64,000 bases of DNA, taken from NCBI GenBank assembly GCA_001874335.1, contig MPDE01000009.1, forward strand, positions 62,001 through 126,000, in the 5' to 3' direction. Below, one piece after another: positions 17,026-26,031 of this stretch. Within the stretch, counting starts at the first letter, position 1; the number at the start of each line of letters is the position of its first letter. The position numbers were made by a program, and so were the translations under genes. The notes under the pieces were generated by a model. It did not search any database and was not told the origin of the DNA. It saw only the letters and a program-made list of their open reading frames with translations. This DNA is from Bacteroidetes bacterium MedPE-SWsnd-G2 (GTDB lineage: Bacteria; Bacteroidota; Bacteroidia; Flavobacteriales; Flavobacteriaceae).

Positions 17026-17538
17026 ATGGAAACACAAAAAATCTCCACAGGAAAATTTGCAATGAATTACGGTTTGGCCTTAGGCCTTATAATGACTGCA
17101 ATTGGAGTAATCATGTACGTCACAGGTATGGCCTTAGAAGGCGTACAATGGCCTCAATACTTATACTATTTAATATTTCCCATTGTCATTTATATGGCAA
17201 TTAGCAAATATAAAGCTTCTAACGGAGCTACCCTTTCATTAGGCGATGCTATTAAAGTAGGACTAACAATAAGTATAATTAGCGCCTTAATATATGGAGC
17301 TTATACCTTGCTTTTCAATTATGTTATTGATCCAGAATTCCTAGGACAGGCGATGGATGCTGCTAGGGAAAAAGTCATGGAAAACAATGAAATGACACAA
17401 GAACAATTAGACCAAACAATGGAATGGATGGAAAAATTCTCTAACCCTGCCCTAGGAGTTGCTTTTTGGGTTGCTTTAAGTGGATTTTTCGGTCTTATTT
17501 ATTCATTAATCTTCGGATTAATAATGAAATCTGAATAA
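17026..17538 (+). CDS. DUF4199 family membrane protein
   Basis: A 170-residue inner-membrane protein with four helices (about residues 14-35, 42-60, 76-100 and 145-167). Family features: KFAMNYGLALGLIM at the N-terminus, a central SNGATLSLGDAIKVGLTISI, and an amphipathic acidic loop rich in Met and Glu (AREKVMENNEMTQEQLDQ). DUF4199 is common in Bacteroidetes and has no known function. It sits 58 bases before a GT2 glycosyltransferase, an arrangement seen in related genomes as I recall it, which suggests a shared role in lipid or envelope glycosylation, but this is inference. Confidence 0.85.
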   Translation: METQKISTGKFAMNYGLALGLIMTAIGVIMYVTGMALEGVQWPQYLYYLIFPIVIYMAISKYKASNGATLSLGDAIKVGLTISIISALIYGAYTLLFNYVIDPEFLGQAMDAAREKVMENNEMTQEQLDQTMEWMEKFSNPALGVAFWVALSGFFGLIYSLIFGLIMKSE

Positions 17539-17596
17539 CATCTTGTTCATCAAATAATTTCTTTATTTTTGAGCTATCAAATTAGAAAGAAATTAC

Positions 17597-18544
17597 ATGA
17601 ACATATCAGTAGTCATACCACTACTTAACGAACAAGAATCTTTACAAGAATTACATGATTGGATTGCAAAAGTTATGCAGTCCAATCATTTTTCATATGA
17701 AATCATTTTTATTGATGATGGAAGTACAGATCAATCTTGGAATACCATCCTAAAACTTTCAGAAAAAGATGCCAATGTAAAAGGCATTAGATTTCTAAAA
17801 AACTTTGGAAAATCACAAGCCCTTCATGCAGGGTTTGAAAAAGCTCAAGGCGAAGTAGTCATAACAATGGATGCCGACCTTCAGGATAATCCAGATGAAA
17901 TACCAGAACTTTATAGTATGATTGTAAATGATCATTATGATTTGGTTTCGGGATGGAAGAAAAAGCGATACGATTCTGTAATTGCTAAAAACCTACCTTC
18001 AAAACTTTTTAATTGGGCCGCCAGAAAAACTTCTGGAGTAAAACTCAACGATTTTAACTGCGGACTTAAAGCATACAATTTAAAGGTTGTAAAAAACATT
18101 GATGTAAACGGAGAGATGCACCGCTATATTCCTGTGCTTGCTAAAAATGCAGGATTTCAAAATATAGGAGAAAAAGTTGTAAAACATCAAGCCCGAAAAT
18201 ATGGCCATACTAAATTTGGTATGGAACGATTTATCAATGGATTTCTTGATTTAATAACCATTTGGTTTATTTCGAGATTTGGAAGACGCCCTATGCATTT
18301 ATTTGGCGCCTTAGGTGTATTGATGTTTATAATTGGATTCGCTTTTGCTCTTTATTTAGGTATAGACAAGCTCTTTTTTAATCCGCTAGGCCGATTAATA
18401 ACAGAACGACCTCAGTTTTATATTGCCCTAAGTACAATGATAATTGGTAGTCAGTTTTTTGTAGCTGGATTTCTTGGCGAACTTATTCTAAGATCAAAAT
18501 CTAACAAAAAACGCTACTTAATTCAAACGCAATTAAACCTATAA
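17597..18544 (+). CDS. Family 2 glycosyltransferase, DPM1/GtrB-like
   Basis: A 315-residue membrane-bound glycosyltransferase. The N-terminal GT-A domain carries ISVVIPLLNEQESLQELHDW, the nucleotide-binding FIDDGSTDQSW, the DxD-type VITMDADLQDNPDEIPEL and a late QARKYGHTKFGMERFINGF. Two C-terminal membrane helices (about residues 232-255 and 272-295) place it with polyprenyl-phosphate glycosyltransferases such as GtrB/ArnC, which load a sugar onto undecaprenyl phosphate at the inner face of the membrane. Acceptor and sugar not determinable. Neighbours (phospho-sugar mutase, MsbA-like exporter) fit an envelope glycoconjugate role. Confidence 0.9.
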   Translation: MNISVVIPLLNEQESLQELHDWIAKVMQSNHFSYEIIFIDDGSTDQSWNTILKLSEKDANVKGIRFLKNFGKSQALHAGFEKAQGEVVITMDADLQDNPDEIPELYSMIVNDHYDLVSGWKKKRYDSVIAKNLPSKLFNWAARKTSGVKLNDFNCGLKAYNLKVVKNIDVNGEMHRYIPVLAKNAGFQNIGEKVVKHQARKYGHTKFGMERFINGFLDLITIWFISRFGRRPMHLFGALGVLMFIIGFAFALYLGIDKLFFNPLGRLITERPQFYIALSTMIIGSQFFVAGFLGELILRSKSNKKRYLIQTQLNL

Positions 18545-18590
18545 TAACAGTATAATACTATTGAGGTTAAACGCAATTCTCCTAATTGCT

Positions 18591-18598
18591 TATTTTTG
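18591..18598 (+). promoter_or_regulatory. -7 promoter element of the phospho-sugar mutase gene
   Basis: TATTTTTG fits TAnnTTTG, 24 bases before the ATG at 18623. The nearest upstream TTG is 27 bases away, longer than normal. Confidence 0.45.
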
Positions 18599-18622
18599 CA
18601 TTACTATTAAATACAAATTCTT

Positions 18623-20344
18623 ATGGATTCTAAAATTTTAAAAAACATAGAGTCTTGGTTAACACCAACATTTGATCAAGACACACAAAATTATATAAAG
18701 GAAAACCTAGATTCTAACCCAAATTCACTTATTGAAGGATTTTACAAAAATCTTGAATTTGGAACCGGGGGAATGCGAGGAGTTATGGGTGTTGGTACAA
18801 ACCGTATCAATAAATACACTTTAGGAAAAAACACCCAAGGGCTTAGTAATTATTTACATCAAGAGTTTAAAGGTGAAGATTTAAAAGTAGCTATCGCTTT
18901 TGATTGCAGACATAATAGTAAAGCTTTAGCAAAATTGGTAGCAGATGTCTTTTCTGCAAACGATATAAAAGTTTACCTTTTTGAAGATTTAAGACCTACG
19001 CCTGAGCTTTCTTTCACACTTAAACACCTTAATTGCCATTGTGGGATTGTATTAACAGCTTCTCATAACCCACCAGAATACAATGGCTATAAAGTTTACT
19101 GGCAAGACGGTGGGCAATTAGTTCCACCTCAAGATGCTGAGATAATTAATGAAATAAATAATTTAGACTATTCTGAAATTAACTTTGAAGGTAATGACAA
19201 CCTTATAGAATATATAGGAGAAGAAGTAGATAATGTGTTTATCAATGCAGCTGTTGAAAATGGAAGTTTTGATAATTCTGAAACTACAAAAAGTAACTTA
19301 AATGTTGTTTTCACCTCACTTCACGGCACTTCTATTGCCATTATTCCAGAAACACTTAAAAGAGCTGGATATTCAAATGTTCATATCGTAAAAGAGCAAG
19401 AAGTACCAAATGGTGATTTCCCAACTGTAAAATCTCCTAATCCTGAAGAACCTGAAGCTTTGAAAATGGCATTAGAATTAGCAGATAAGGTTGACGGTGA
19501 TATTGTTATTGGTACTGATCCTGATTCTGATCGAGTTGGTGTCGCAGTTAGAGATTTAAACAATAATATGGTACTCTTAAATGGGAATCAAACCATGGTT
19601 ATGATGACTAACTTCTTATTGCATCAATGGAAAACTAAAGGACTAATCAAAGGCAAAGAATTTATTGGATCTACCATTGTATCTACGCCTATGATGATTG
19701 ATCTTGGGATGGCTTATAATGTAGAGTGCAAAGTAGGGTTAACCGGATTTAAGTGGATTGCCAAAATGATTAAAGACTTTCCTGAACTTGATTTTATTGG
19801 TGGTGGAGAAGAAAGCTTTGGTTTTATGGTCGGTGATTTTGTTAGGGATAAAGATGCTGTAACCGCTACCTTGTTGGCATGTGAAATTGCAGCTCAAGCT
19901 AAGGCCAACGGAAGTTCTTTTTACAAAGAATTAATAAAACTATATGTAGATTTAGGATGCTATAAAGAACGCCTTGTGGCAATTACTAAAAAAGGAATTG
20001 AAGGCGCTGCAGCTATCAAACAAATAATGATTGATGCCAGAGACACACCAAGAACAGAAATTGCGGGTTCTAAGGTTGTTATGGTTGAAGATTATCAATC
20101 TTCAATTGCTAAAAATATGGTAACAAATAGTGAAGAATTTATAGATATTCCAAAATCTAATGTATTAATTTATTACACCGAAGATGGTAGTAAAATTGCA
20201 TTGAGACCAAGCGGAACTGAGCCAAAAATAAAATTCTACGTTAGCGTAAATACACAATTAGATAAGGCTGAAAACTTTTTGACAACAGAGGCACAATTAG
20301 AAGAAAAAATTGATGCCATATTAAAAGACTTTAATCCTTCTTAA
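18623..20344 (+). CDS. Phospho-sugar mutase (phosphoglucomutase/phosphomannomutase)
   Basis: A 573-residue alpha-D-phosphohexomutase that shifts phosphate between C6 and C1 of glucose or mannose. All four domains are marked: active-site Ser loop [16 protein letters not shown], metal loop [10 protein letters not shown], sugar-binding loop GGGEESFG, and phosphate-binding loop [12 protein letters not shown]. Length and the [15 protein letters not shown] segment match the PgcA/ManB group of Firmicutes and Bacteroidetes. It supplies hexose 1-phosphate for nucleotide sugars. Its stop overlaps the ATG of the exporter gene (TAATG). Confidence 0.95.
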   Translation: MDSKILKNIESWLTPTFDQDTQNYIKENLDSNPNSLIEGFYKNLEFGTGGMRGVMGVGTNRINKYTLGKNTQGLSNYLHQEFKGEDLKVAIAFDCRHNSKALAKLVADVFSANDIKVYLFEDLRPTPELSFTLKHLNCHCGIVLTASHNPPEYNGYKVYWQDGGQLVPPQDAEIINEINNLDYSEINFEGNDNLIEYIGEEVDNVFINAAVENGSFDNSETTKSNLNVVFTSLHGTSIAIIPETLKRAGYSNVHIVKEQEVPNGDFPTVKSPNPEEPEALKMALELADKVDGDIVIGTDPDSDRVGVAVRDLNNNMVLLNGNQTMVMMTNFLLHQWKTKGLIKGKEFIGSTIVSTPMMIDLGMAYNVECKVGLTGFKWIAKMIKDFPELDFIGGGEESFGFMVGDFVRDKDAVTATLLACEIAAQAKANGSSFYKELIKLYVDLGCYKERLVAITKKGIEGAAAIKQIMIDARDTPRTEIAGSKVVMVEDYQSSIAKNMVTNSEEFIDIPKSNVLIYYTEDGSKIALRPSGTEPKIKFYVSVNTQLDKAENFLTTEAQLEEKIDAILKDFNPS

Positions 20345-22173
20345 TGGACTATTTTAAACAAATTATCCGGTTTGCAAAACCCTACAAAGGTTACGCATAT
20401 CTCAATATTATTTGCAACATTTTCTATGCCTTATTTAGTGCGTTGTCTTTCGTTGCATTAATACCAATGTTAGACGTTTTATTTCAGCAGGACAAAGTAA
20501 GAGAAATTAAAGAACCTGTTTATACAGGATTGACAGAGCTAGGTGATTTTTATAAAGATTACATGGCATTTCAAGTGCAGGAATACGCTCAAAATGATCC
20601 TACAAAGGCACTTACTCTTGTAATTACTTTAGTTATTATACTGTTTTTCTTGAAAAACATATTTAATTACTTGGCCATGTTTTTTATTACCTTTTTAAGA
20701 AACGGGGTATTAAAGGACATTAGAAACAAACTGTATGACAAAACCCTAGAACTTCCAATTTCATTTTTCTCAGAAAAAAGAAAGGGTGATATCCTCGCCC
20801 GTATCGGTACCGATGTATTAGAAATACAACACTCGTTCTTATCTGTTTTAGAATTGATTTTTAGAGAGCCTCTTACTATAATTTTCACCATAGTAATGAT
20901 GCTACTTATATCTGTCAAGTTAACCTTGTTTGTTTTTATCTTTATTCCTATTTCTGGTTTTATCATATCGAGAATAGGAAAAACACTAAAAAGTCACTCA
21001 GATAAGGTTCAAACAGAGCAAGGCGTATTTTTATCAACCATTGAAGAAACCTTAGGCGGGCTCAAAGTGATAAAGGGATTTAATGGCGAAACCTTATTCG
21101 GTAATAAATTCAAAGCGTCAACACAACGTTTTTTCAATTATTCTAATACCCTTTTAAATAGACAAAATTTAGCTTCTCCAACCAGTGAGTTCCTCGGGAT
21201 TACAGTGATATCTATTTTATTGTGGTATGGTGGACAAATGGTACTTGTCGATGGCACATTAGATGGAAGTTCGTTTATAGCCTATATGGGATTAGCGTAT
21301 AACATCTTAACACCAGCAAAAGCTATAAGTAAGGCCAGTTATAGTGTCAAAAAAGGAAATGCAGCGGCAGAACGTGTACTTGAAATTTTAAACACAGAAT
21401 CACCTATTAAAGATGCGCCTAATGCGAAAGTCATAACCGATTTTAATTCGAATTTAGAGATCAATAATATTTCGTTTAAATATGAAAATAATTATGTTCT
21501 TAAAAACTTCAACTTATCAGTTCCAAAAGGAAAAAGTGTGGCCTTAGTTGGTCAGTCGGGTTCAGGAAAAAGTACAATTGCAAACCTTGTAACCCGATTT
21601 TACGATGTCAATAAAGGAGAAATATGCATAGACGGAACCCCTATAAAGGAGATTACAAAGCATTCACTTCGTGACCAAATGGGCTTAGTTACACAAGATT
21701 CTATTCTGTTTAATGATAGCATAAAAAACAATCTTTTATTAGGTAAAGAAGATGCCAGTGACTCAGAAATTATTGATGCCTTAAAGGTTGCCAATGCTTG
21801 GGAGTTTGTAAAAGATCTTCCTAAAGGAATAGATACAAATATTGGGGATTCCGGTAACAAACTTTCTGGCGGACAAAAACAAAGATTAAGCATCGCGAGA
21901 GCTGTATTAAAGAATCCTCCAATTATGATATTAGATGAAGCTACTTCTGCGCTGGACACAGAAAGCGAACAACTGGTTCAAAAAGCTTTAGAAAATATGA
22001 TGAAGAACAGAACATCAATAGTTATAGCACATAGACTTTCTACTATTCAAAATTCCGATTTAATTGTTGTACTTAAAAAAGGTGAAATAGCTGAGCAAGG
22101 TACACATCAAGAATTACTTTCTAACAATAGTATTTACAAAAAGCTTGTAGATATGCAAAGTTTTGATTCTTAA
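20344..22173 (+). CDS. MsbA-like ABC exporter (fused permease-ATPase)
   Basis: A 609-residue half-transporter: six membrane helices in residues ~15-330, then an ATPase domain with Walker A VGQSGSGKST, Q-loop GLVTQDSILF, signature LSGGQKQR, Walker B IMILDEATSALD and H-loop IAHRLSTI. It works as a homodimer; relatives flip lipid A-core, lipid-linked sugars or drugs. Translational overlap with the phospho-sugar mutase and the nearby GT2 make envelope lipid export the likely role, but substrate cannot be read from sequence. A strong terminator follows. Confidence 0.92.
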   Translation: MDYFKQIIRFAKPYKGYAYLNIICNIFYALFSALSFVALIPMLDVLFQQDKVREIKEPVYTGLTELGDFYKDYMAFQVQEYAQNDPTKALTLVITLVIILFFLKNIFNYLAMFFITFLRNGVLKDIRNKLYDKTLELPISFFSEKRKGDILARIGTDVLEIQHSFLSVLELIFREPLTIIFTIVMMLLISVKLTLFVFIFIPISGFIISRIGKTLKSHSDKVQTEQGVFLSTIEETLGGLKVIKGFNGETLFGNKFKASTQRFFNYSNTLLNRQNLASPTSEFLGITVISILLWYGGQMVLVDGTLDGSSFIAYMGLAYNILTPAKAISKASYSVKKGNAAAERVLEILNTESPIKDAPNAKVITDFNSNLEINNISFKYENNYVLKNFNLSVPKGKSVALVGQSGSGKSTIANLVTRFYDVNKGEICIDGTPIKEITKHSLRDQMGLVTQDSILFNDSIKNNLLLGKEDASDSEIIDALKVANAWEFVKDLPKGIDTNIGDSGNKLSGGQKQRLSIARAVLKNPPIMILDEATSALDTESEQLVQKALENMMKNRTSIVIAHRLSTIQNSDLIVVLKKGEIAEQGTHQELLSNNSIYKKLVDMQSFDS

Positions 22174-22193
22174 ATCATTAACTCTTAAATAGA

Positions 22194-22230
22194 GAAAAGG
22201 ATGCTGTTGTACAGCATCCTTTTCTTTTTT
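22194..22230 (+). terminator. Intrinsic terminator after the exporter gene
   Basis: Perfect 13-bp stem GAAAAGGATGCTG / CAGCATCCTTTTC (22194-22206, 22212-22224) followed by six T. The 214-base spacer from here to the sigma-factor gene shows no gene; it contains two ATCGAT repeats and AT-rich sequence only. Confidence 0.92.
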
Positions 22231-22444
22231 TATCACCAGATTTGGGGACACTGGCAATAATTTAGTAAGTTAAGTTGAGACAAACATAAGGTAAAAAAAC
22301 ATACCAACCAAGAAAAAAGTGTATTTTATCGATATAATCAACACTTAATCGATGTTTTTGGCGATTTTAAGCTATTGAGGAAAGTTTAATTACTTTTAAA
22401 TTAAACCTTATTAATAACTCTTAGTCAAAGGACAAATATATTTT

Positions 22445-22987
22445 TTGGATAGCGAACAACAACTTATAGAGCAGCTTAAATCCCCCTTAACAAAAGAACG
22501 AGCTTTTATTGAATTGCTTAACCTTTATAAGGAACGTTTGTATTGGCATATTCGAAAAATTGTGAACTCACATGATGATACAGATGATGTGCTTCAAAAC
22601 ACATTTATAAAAGTATATAAGAATATAGATAAGTTTAAAGGTGAAAGTAAACTTTATTCCTGGATGTATAGAATTGCAACTAATGAATCACTTACCTTTT
22701 TAAGTAAAAAAGCAAAACAATTAAATATTACTGACGAAGAGTTGCAAGAACTATCCATAAATAACTTAAAGGCCGACCCTTATTTCGAGGGAGATGAGGT
22801 GCAATTAAAATTACAAAACGCAATAACAACCTTACCTCGAAAACAACAAATGGTCTTTAATATGAAATATTTTGACAATCTTAAATACACAGATATGGCC
22901 GAAATATTAGAAACCAGTGAGGGCGCTTTAAAAGCATCTTATCACATAGCTGTTAAAAAAATAGAAGCCTTTATACTAAAAGATTAA
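22445..22987 (+). CDS. ECF-type RNA polymerase sigma factor
   Basis: A 180-residue sigma-70 family protein with regions 2 and 4 only. Region 2: LLNLYKERLYWHIRKIV, DDTDDVLQNTFIKVYKNIDK, KLYSWMYRIATNESLTFL; region 4: ITTLPRKQQMVFNMKYFD, YTDMAEILETSEGALKASYH. No ATG is possible without removing region 2, so the TTG at 22445 (MDSEQQLIEQLKSP) is used. The next two genes are a single-pass membrane protein and a periplasmic Spy-like protein, so this is a sigma/anti-sigma envelope-stress operon. Confidence 0.9.
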   Translation: MDSEQQLIEQLKSPLTKERAFIELLNLYKERLYWHIRKIVNSHDDTDDVLQNTFIKVYKNIDKFKGESKLYSWMYRIATNESLTFLSKKAKQLNITDEELQELSINNLKADPYFEGDEVQLKLQNAITTLPRKQQMVFNMKYFDNLKYTDMAEILETSEGALKASYHIAVKKIEAFILKD

Positions 22988-23019
22988 ACCTTTTAGTATT
23001 TTAAAAGTCAAACTTATAC

Positions 23020-23523
23020 ATGAAAAACAATAAGCTAAATAATAACATTTCTTCTGGACACCTTGTTCCAGATAATTATTTTGCGTCTTTGAATGACAAC
23101 TTAATTGAAAAATTAAACTTGAATTCAGAGCATAAAACTGGTCATGTAATGCCAGAAGGCTATCTCGATAAGCTTCAGGATAAAATTTTAGCAAGTACAA
23201 AAGAAACCTTACCTAAGGAAACAAAGGTTAGAACGATGTTTCCTCCTAATATGCTTTGGTATGCATCCGGTATTGCAGCTAGTATATTGATCTTATTGAG
23301 TATTTTTACAACTTCTATAGAGTCTACTAATTTAGAAACCATTGAAACCGTTAGTATAGAAAATTACCTCTTTGAGGAATCCTATACGTCATATGATTTG
23401 GCTTCTTTATTGGAAGATGAAGATTTAACCTTTGATAATATTATAAACGATCCTATAACTGATGAATACCTGCAAAGTTATTTATTAGAGAACTCAGACA
23501 TTGAAGACCTAATTTTAGACTAA
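23020..23523 (+). CDS. Single-pass membrane protein, probable anti-sigma factor
   Basis: A 167-residue protein with one membrane helix (about residues 85-103, YASGIAASILILLSIF). The cytoplasmic N-terminal part holds two copies of a short motif: GHLVPDNYFASLNDNLIEKL and GHVMPEGYLDKLQDKIL (pattern GHxxPxxYxxxLxDxxxxK). The region outside is acidic and beta-poor (LLEDEDLTFDNIINDPITD). Position between an ECF sigma factor (33 bases upstream) and a Spy-like periplasmic protein (stop/start overlap downstream) strongly suggests an anti-sigma role, with the repeats as candidate sigma-binding segments. No zinc anti-sigma motif is present. Confidence 0.65.
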   Translation: MKNNKLNNNISSGHLVPDNYFASLNDNLIEKLNLNSEHKTGHVMPEGYLDKLQDKILASTKETLPKETKVRTMFPPNMLWYASGIAASILILLSIFTTSIESTNLETIETVSIENYLFEESYTSYDLASLLEDEDLTFDNIINDPITDEYLQSYLLENSDIEDLILD

Positions 23524-23981
23524 TGAAAAAGATACTACCCCTACTCCTTATCGCTTTGTTTTGTATTTCTGCAATGGCACAAAAAGGTGACAGAAAAGAA
23601 CGTATTAAGGCCTTGAAAATTGCTTATTTAACAGAAGAATTAGAGCTTACAAAAGAAGAAGCTCAAAAATTTTGGCCTGTATATAACGCTTTTGAGGAAC
23701 AAAAACATAAAATGAGAAGAAATGAGCGTAAACGTAAAAATTTGGAAGAAATCAAAACTCTGTCTGAAGCCGAAGCGCAAACACTTCTTGATGACCTGAT
23801 AGAAAAAGAACAAAATCATCTGCAATTTAAACAGGACTATCTCAAAGATTTGCAAGCCATATTATCACCTAAAAAAATTGTGATTTTACACGCAGCTGAA
23901 GACGAATTTAATAGAAAAATGTTTGCCGAATTTAAAAAACGACATGGCGCACTTTCTAAATCTAATTCACCTAAACATTAA
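23523..23981 (+). CDS. Periplasmic Spy/CpxP-like protein of the ECF operon
   Basis: A 152-residue exported protein: signal peptide MKKILPLLLIALFCISAMAQ, then an all-helical, highly charged mature part with the LTxEEAQKFWPVYNAF segment, LSEAEAQTLLDDLIEKEQ and LQAILSPKKIVIL. This pattern is that of Spy/CpxP-type periplasmic chaperone-like proteins and of the Bacteroidetes family annotated as 'sensor of ECF-type sigma factor'. Its ATG overlaps the stop of the probable anti-sigma gene. It likely senses or buffers envelope damage and feeds back on the anti-sigma protein; that link is inference. Confidence 0.75.
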   Translation: MKKILPLLLIALFCISAMAQKGDRKERIKALKIAYLTEELELTKEEAQKFWPVYNAFEEQKHKMRRNERKRKNLEEIKTLSEAEAQTLLDDLIEKEQNHLQFKQDYLKDLQAILSPKKIVILHAAEDEFNRKMFAEFKKRHGALSKSNSPKH

Positions 23982-23989
23982 GCCATATT

Positions 23990-24030
23990 AAAAAAATAGT
24001 TCATTATGTCACTTGACATAATGAACTATT
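23990..24030 (-). terminator. Intrinsic terminator of the globin gene
   Basis: Perfect 16-bp stem (23995-24010 with 24015-24030) and loop of four. A T-run follows only on the minus strand, so it ends the globin transcript efficiently; on the plus strand it is a hairpin without T-run. Confidence 0.88.
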
Positions 24031-24034
24031 TACG

Positions 24035-24526
24035 CTACTGATTCATAACAGCATCTTTCATTGAGTATAGTGTTGCCAGCAACTCATTTTTTGAAGCCCG
24101 GTCTACATTATGTCTATCCAGTACAATCAAAATATCATCAATAGCATGCATAAAATCATCTGCAGAGAGATTTAATCCTTGATGAGCACTTGCCATGTCT
24201 CGGCCGGAATATTGTTCAGAACCTCCAGTTCCTGCAGCTAAAAACGCCTTTACATGATTCTTAAACTGATTAAAATAAGCCTCGTCTTTTTTTAATGGCT
24301 CGAAGTAATGCTTGATGTGTTCATTCTTCAAATGTTCAGCAACAATATCATCTACAAGTACTGAAACGCCATTTGCACCTCCTAATTTTTCGTAAATAGT
24401 TTTCTCCTTTACTTCAACAACTTCAGCTTTCACCTCTGTTGTCTTCATTTCTTCTTTTTTTTCTTCGCCGCAAGACCATAGAAATACGACAAGAACGAAA
24501 AGCAGCTTGTAACTAGTTGTTTTCAT
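24035..24526 (-). CDS. Truncated haemoglobin (group I) with lipoprotein anchor
   Basis: A 163-residue protein: lipoprotein signal with lipobox FLWSC (Cys19), a charged E/K/V-rich linker (residues 20-42), then a truncated globin domain (TIYEKLGGANGVSVLVDDIV, HIKHYFEPL, FKNHVKAFLAAGTGG, MASAHQGLNLSADDFM with the proximal His in AHQGL). Group I truncated globins bind O2 or NO; the lipid anchor places this one in the periplasm or outer membrane rather than the cytoplasm. A 21-base imperfect palindrome lies 25 bases upstream of the start. Monocistronic. Confidence 0.9.
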   Translation of the reverse strand: MKTTSYKLLFVLVVFLWSCGEEKKEEMKTTEVKAEVVEVKEKTIYEKLGGANGVSVLVDDIVAEHLKNEHIKHYFEPLKKDEAYFNQFKNHVKAFLAAGTGGSEQYSGRDMASAHQGLNLSADDFMHAIDDILIVLDRHNVDRASKNELLATLYSMKDAVMNQ

Positions 24527-24550
24527 TGTAATTAAATTTAGTTATAGAAT

Positions 24551-24571
24551 GTAGCACAATACTTGTACTAC
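24551..24571. promoter_or_regulatory. Imperfect palindrome upstream of the globin gene
   Basis: GTAG-C-ACAA-TAC-TTGT-A-CTAC: nine-base arms with one mismatch, centred 35 bases before the globin ATG. Candidate operator; no recognisable regulator class. The rest of the 24527-24816 spacer holds no convincing gene. Confidence 0.4.
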
Positions 24572-24816
24572 CGATTTTCAAAAACAATATTGAGGCAAGA
24601 AAATTTAACTAAATAAGAAGTTCTTTAGAGAAAAGAGAGCATTAATAGTCTTAAAGATACAGCTTTTAAACCATTTTTTATTTTATGAAGCATATTCGGT
24701 TACAATAAGACCTAAATAATCCATCAACATAAATTGCTCTAAGAAAACCGAGAATAAAAAAATTTGTAATCCAGATTTATTGAGTTTTAATCACAACTCA
24801 TTATGTGCAAAATATT

Positions 24817-25866
24817 TTACCGTCTAAAATTCAATTTAGAAATTCGTTTAGAGCCAGCTGCAAAAGCTGTACTATCATTTACAAAGCGCACAGTGTAAAA
24901 CCCTTCTTGACTCAAATTTTTCCAAGTCTGTCCGCCATCCGAAGAATAATCAATTCCTTTAAAACCAACAGCCAACAACTCTTTAGCATTACCATTAGGA
25001 ATATATTGCACACAACTTCTATAACCCAGAGACTTACCATTTGCAACGGTTTGCCAAGTTATTCCGCCATCTGTTGTTACTATTTTATTGTTAATTGTGG
25101 CATCTGCTGCTGTGTAATCTCCTCCAATGGCAAAACCATTTTTTGCATCATAAAAATCTATAGAATAGATTCCGGTAGTAGGTTTACCTTGAATAATTGG
25201 AGTCTCAAAGACTTGCCATGAAAGGCCTTTATCATCAGAATAAAGAATTCTACTTGACTCCCCTCCTGTCGCTATCCAGGTATGATTTTTATAAATTGAA
25301 ATATTCGTATTACTTGCTGCAAATGCAGCTTCTCCTTTATTGGCATTAGGTAATTTATCACAATCTAACTTGTGCCATGAATTTCCTCCATCACGCGTAA
25401 TAATTACACTCATACAACCATCTATAGGATCTCCAACTGCAATGCCTTCTTTATCATTCCAGAAGTTCATGGCATCATAAAACACATTTTCATGTTCTTC
25501 TTTATATACTAACTCCATATGACCAGAATCTCCCGTTTTATATAACAATGCAGGATTAGCGACACTCAAAGTAAAAAAATCTTCAGCTGTATGTCCAACC
25601 GCTCTAAATTCGGTCATCAAACTATCAGGCGTATTCAAATTGCCTATCGAAATCAAATCTTTCTTTGTATTGTATATCCCATACCTCGATTTATTTCCTG
25701 AAAATGCCAGATTACCATCATCCAAAATCTCAATAGCCCTAACCGATAATGTTGAGTCCTGATAAACCTCAACTATTTCAATTGCTGACACCGGTACAAT
25801 AACAGGTTTCTGATTGGAGCAATTAAAGCACAATAAAACAAAAAACAGGAGGAATAATTTTTTCAT
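24817..25866 (-). CDS. Asp-box (BNR) beta-propeller lipoprotein
   Basis: A 349-residue lipoprotein (lipobox CFNC, Cys16) made of beta-propeller blades with four Asp-box motifs: TRDGGNSW, SDDKGLSW, TTDGGITW and SDGGQTW. The fold resembles Ycf48/sialidase-like propellers, but the arginine triad and acid/base residues of sialidases are not evident. Bacteroidetes homologues are usually called oxidoreductase or BNR-repeat protein without biochemical basis. It is likely a surface or periplasmic assembly or binding protein. A weak hairpin (TGAGTT/AACTCA, 24782-24801) follows the stop. Single-gene unit. Confidence 0.75.
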   Translation of the reverse strand: MKKLFLLFFVLLCFNCSNQKPVIVPVSAIEIVEVYQDSTLSVRAIEILDDGNLAFSGNKSRYGIYNTKKDLISIGNLNTPDSLMTEFRAVGHTAEDFFTLSVANPALLYKTGDSGHMELVYKEEHENVFYDAMNFWNDKEGIAVGDPIDGCMSVIITRDGGNSWHKLDCDKLPNANKGEAAFAASNTNISIYKNHTWIATGGESSRILYSDDKGLSWQVFETPIIQGKPTTGIYSIDFYDAKNGFAIGGDYTAADATINNKIVTTDGGITWQTVANGKSLGYRSCVQYIPNGNAKELLAVGFKGIDYSSDGGQTWKNLSQEGFYTVRFVNDSTAFAAGSKRISKLNFRR

Positions 25867-26006
25867 GGTTTCATATTTGAGATAAAAATACTAAAGCTCC
25901 AAGTGAATAAAGAATGATAGTTATAAAAAAATGTGCATCAAAATAATGAGAATAACAAATATCTCTATAGGCTTCATTTAAACAACATTAATTGCTGAAT
26001 TAAGTT

Positions 26007-26014
26007 TACCTTTG
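26007..26014 (+). promoter_or_regulatory. -7 promoter element of the RsmB-like gene
   Basis: TACCTTTG, a perfect -7 box, 17 bases before the ATG at 26032. The TTG at 25992-25994 is only 12 bases upstream, too near for a normal -33. Confidence 0.45.
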
Positions 26015-26031
26015 CATCCTAATTTATAGAC

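Noticed and set aside
22330-22382. Two ATCGAT copies (22338-22343 and about 22362-22367) upstream of the ECF sigma gene, considered as an operator
   Set aside because: A six-base palindromic word repeated twice at ~25 bases is expected by chance in such sequence and does not align with a -7 box.
24683-24790. 35-codon open stretch on the minus strand after the Asp-box lipoprotein gene, reading QIFLFSVFLEQFMLMDYLGL near its middle
   Set aside because: It has no start codon and no second line of evidence; in AT-rich DNA a hydrophobic frame of this size arises by chance. Could be a relic but I cannot support it.
24805-25221. 138-codon plus-strand frame opposite the Asp-box lipoprotein gene
   Set aside because: Antisense shadow of a gene with clear Asp-box repeats; composition (many I, S, T, N, C) is typical of a shadow frame.
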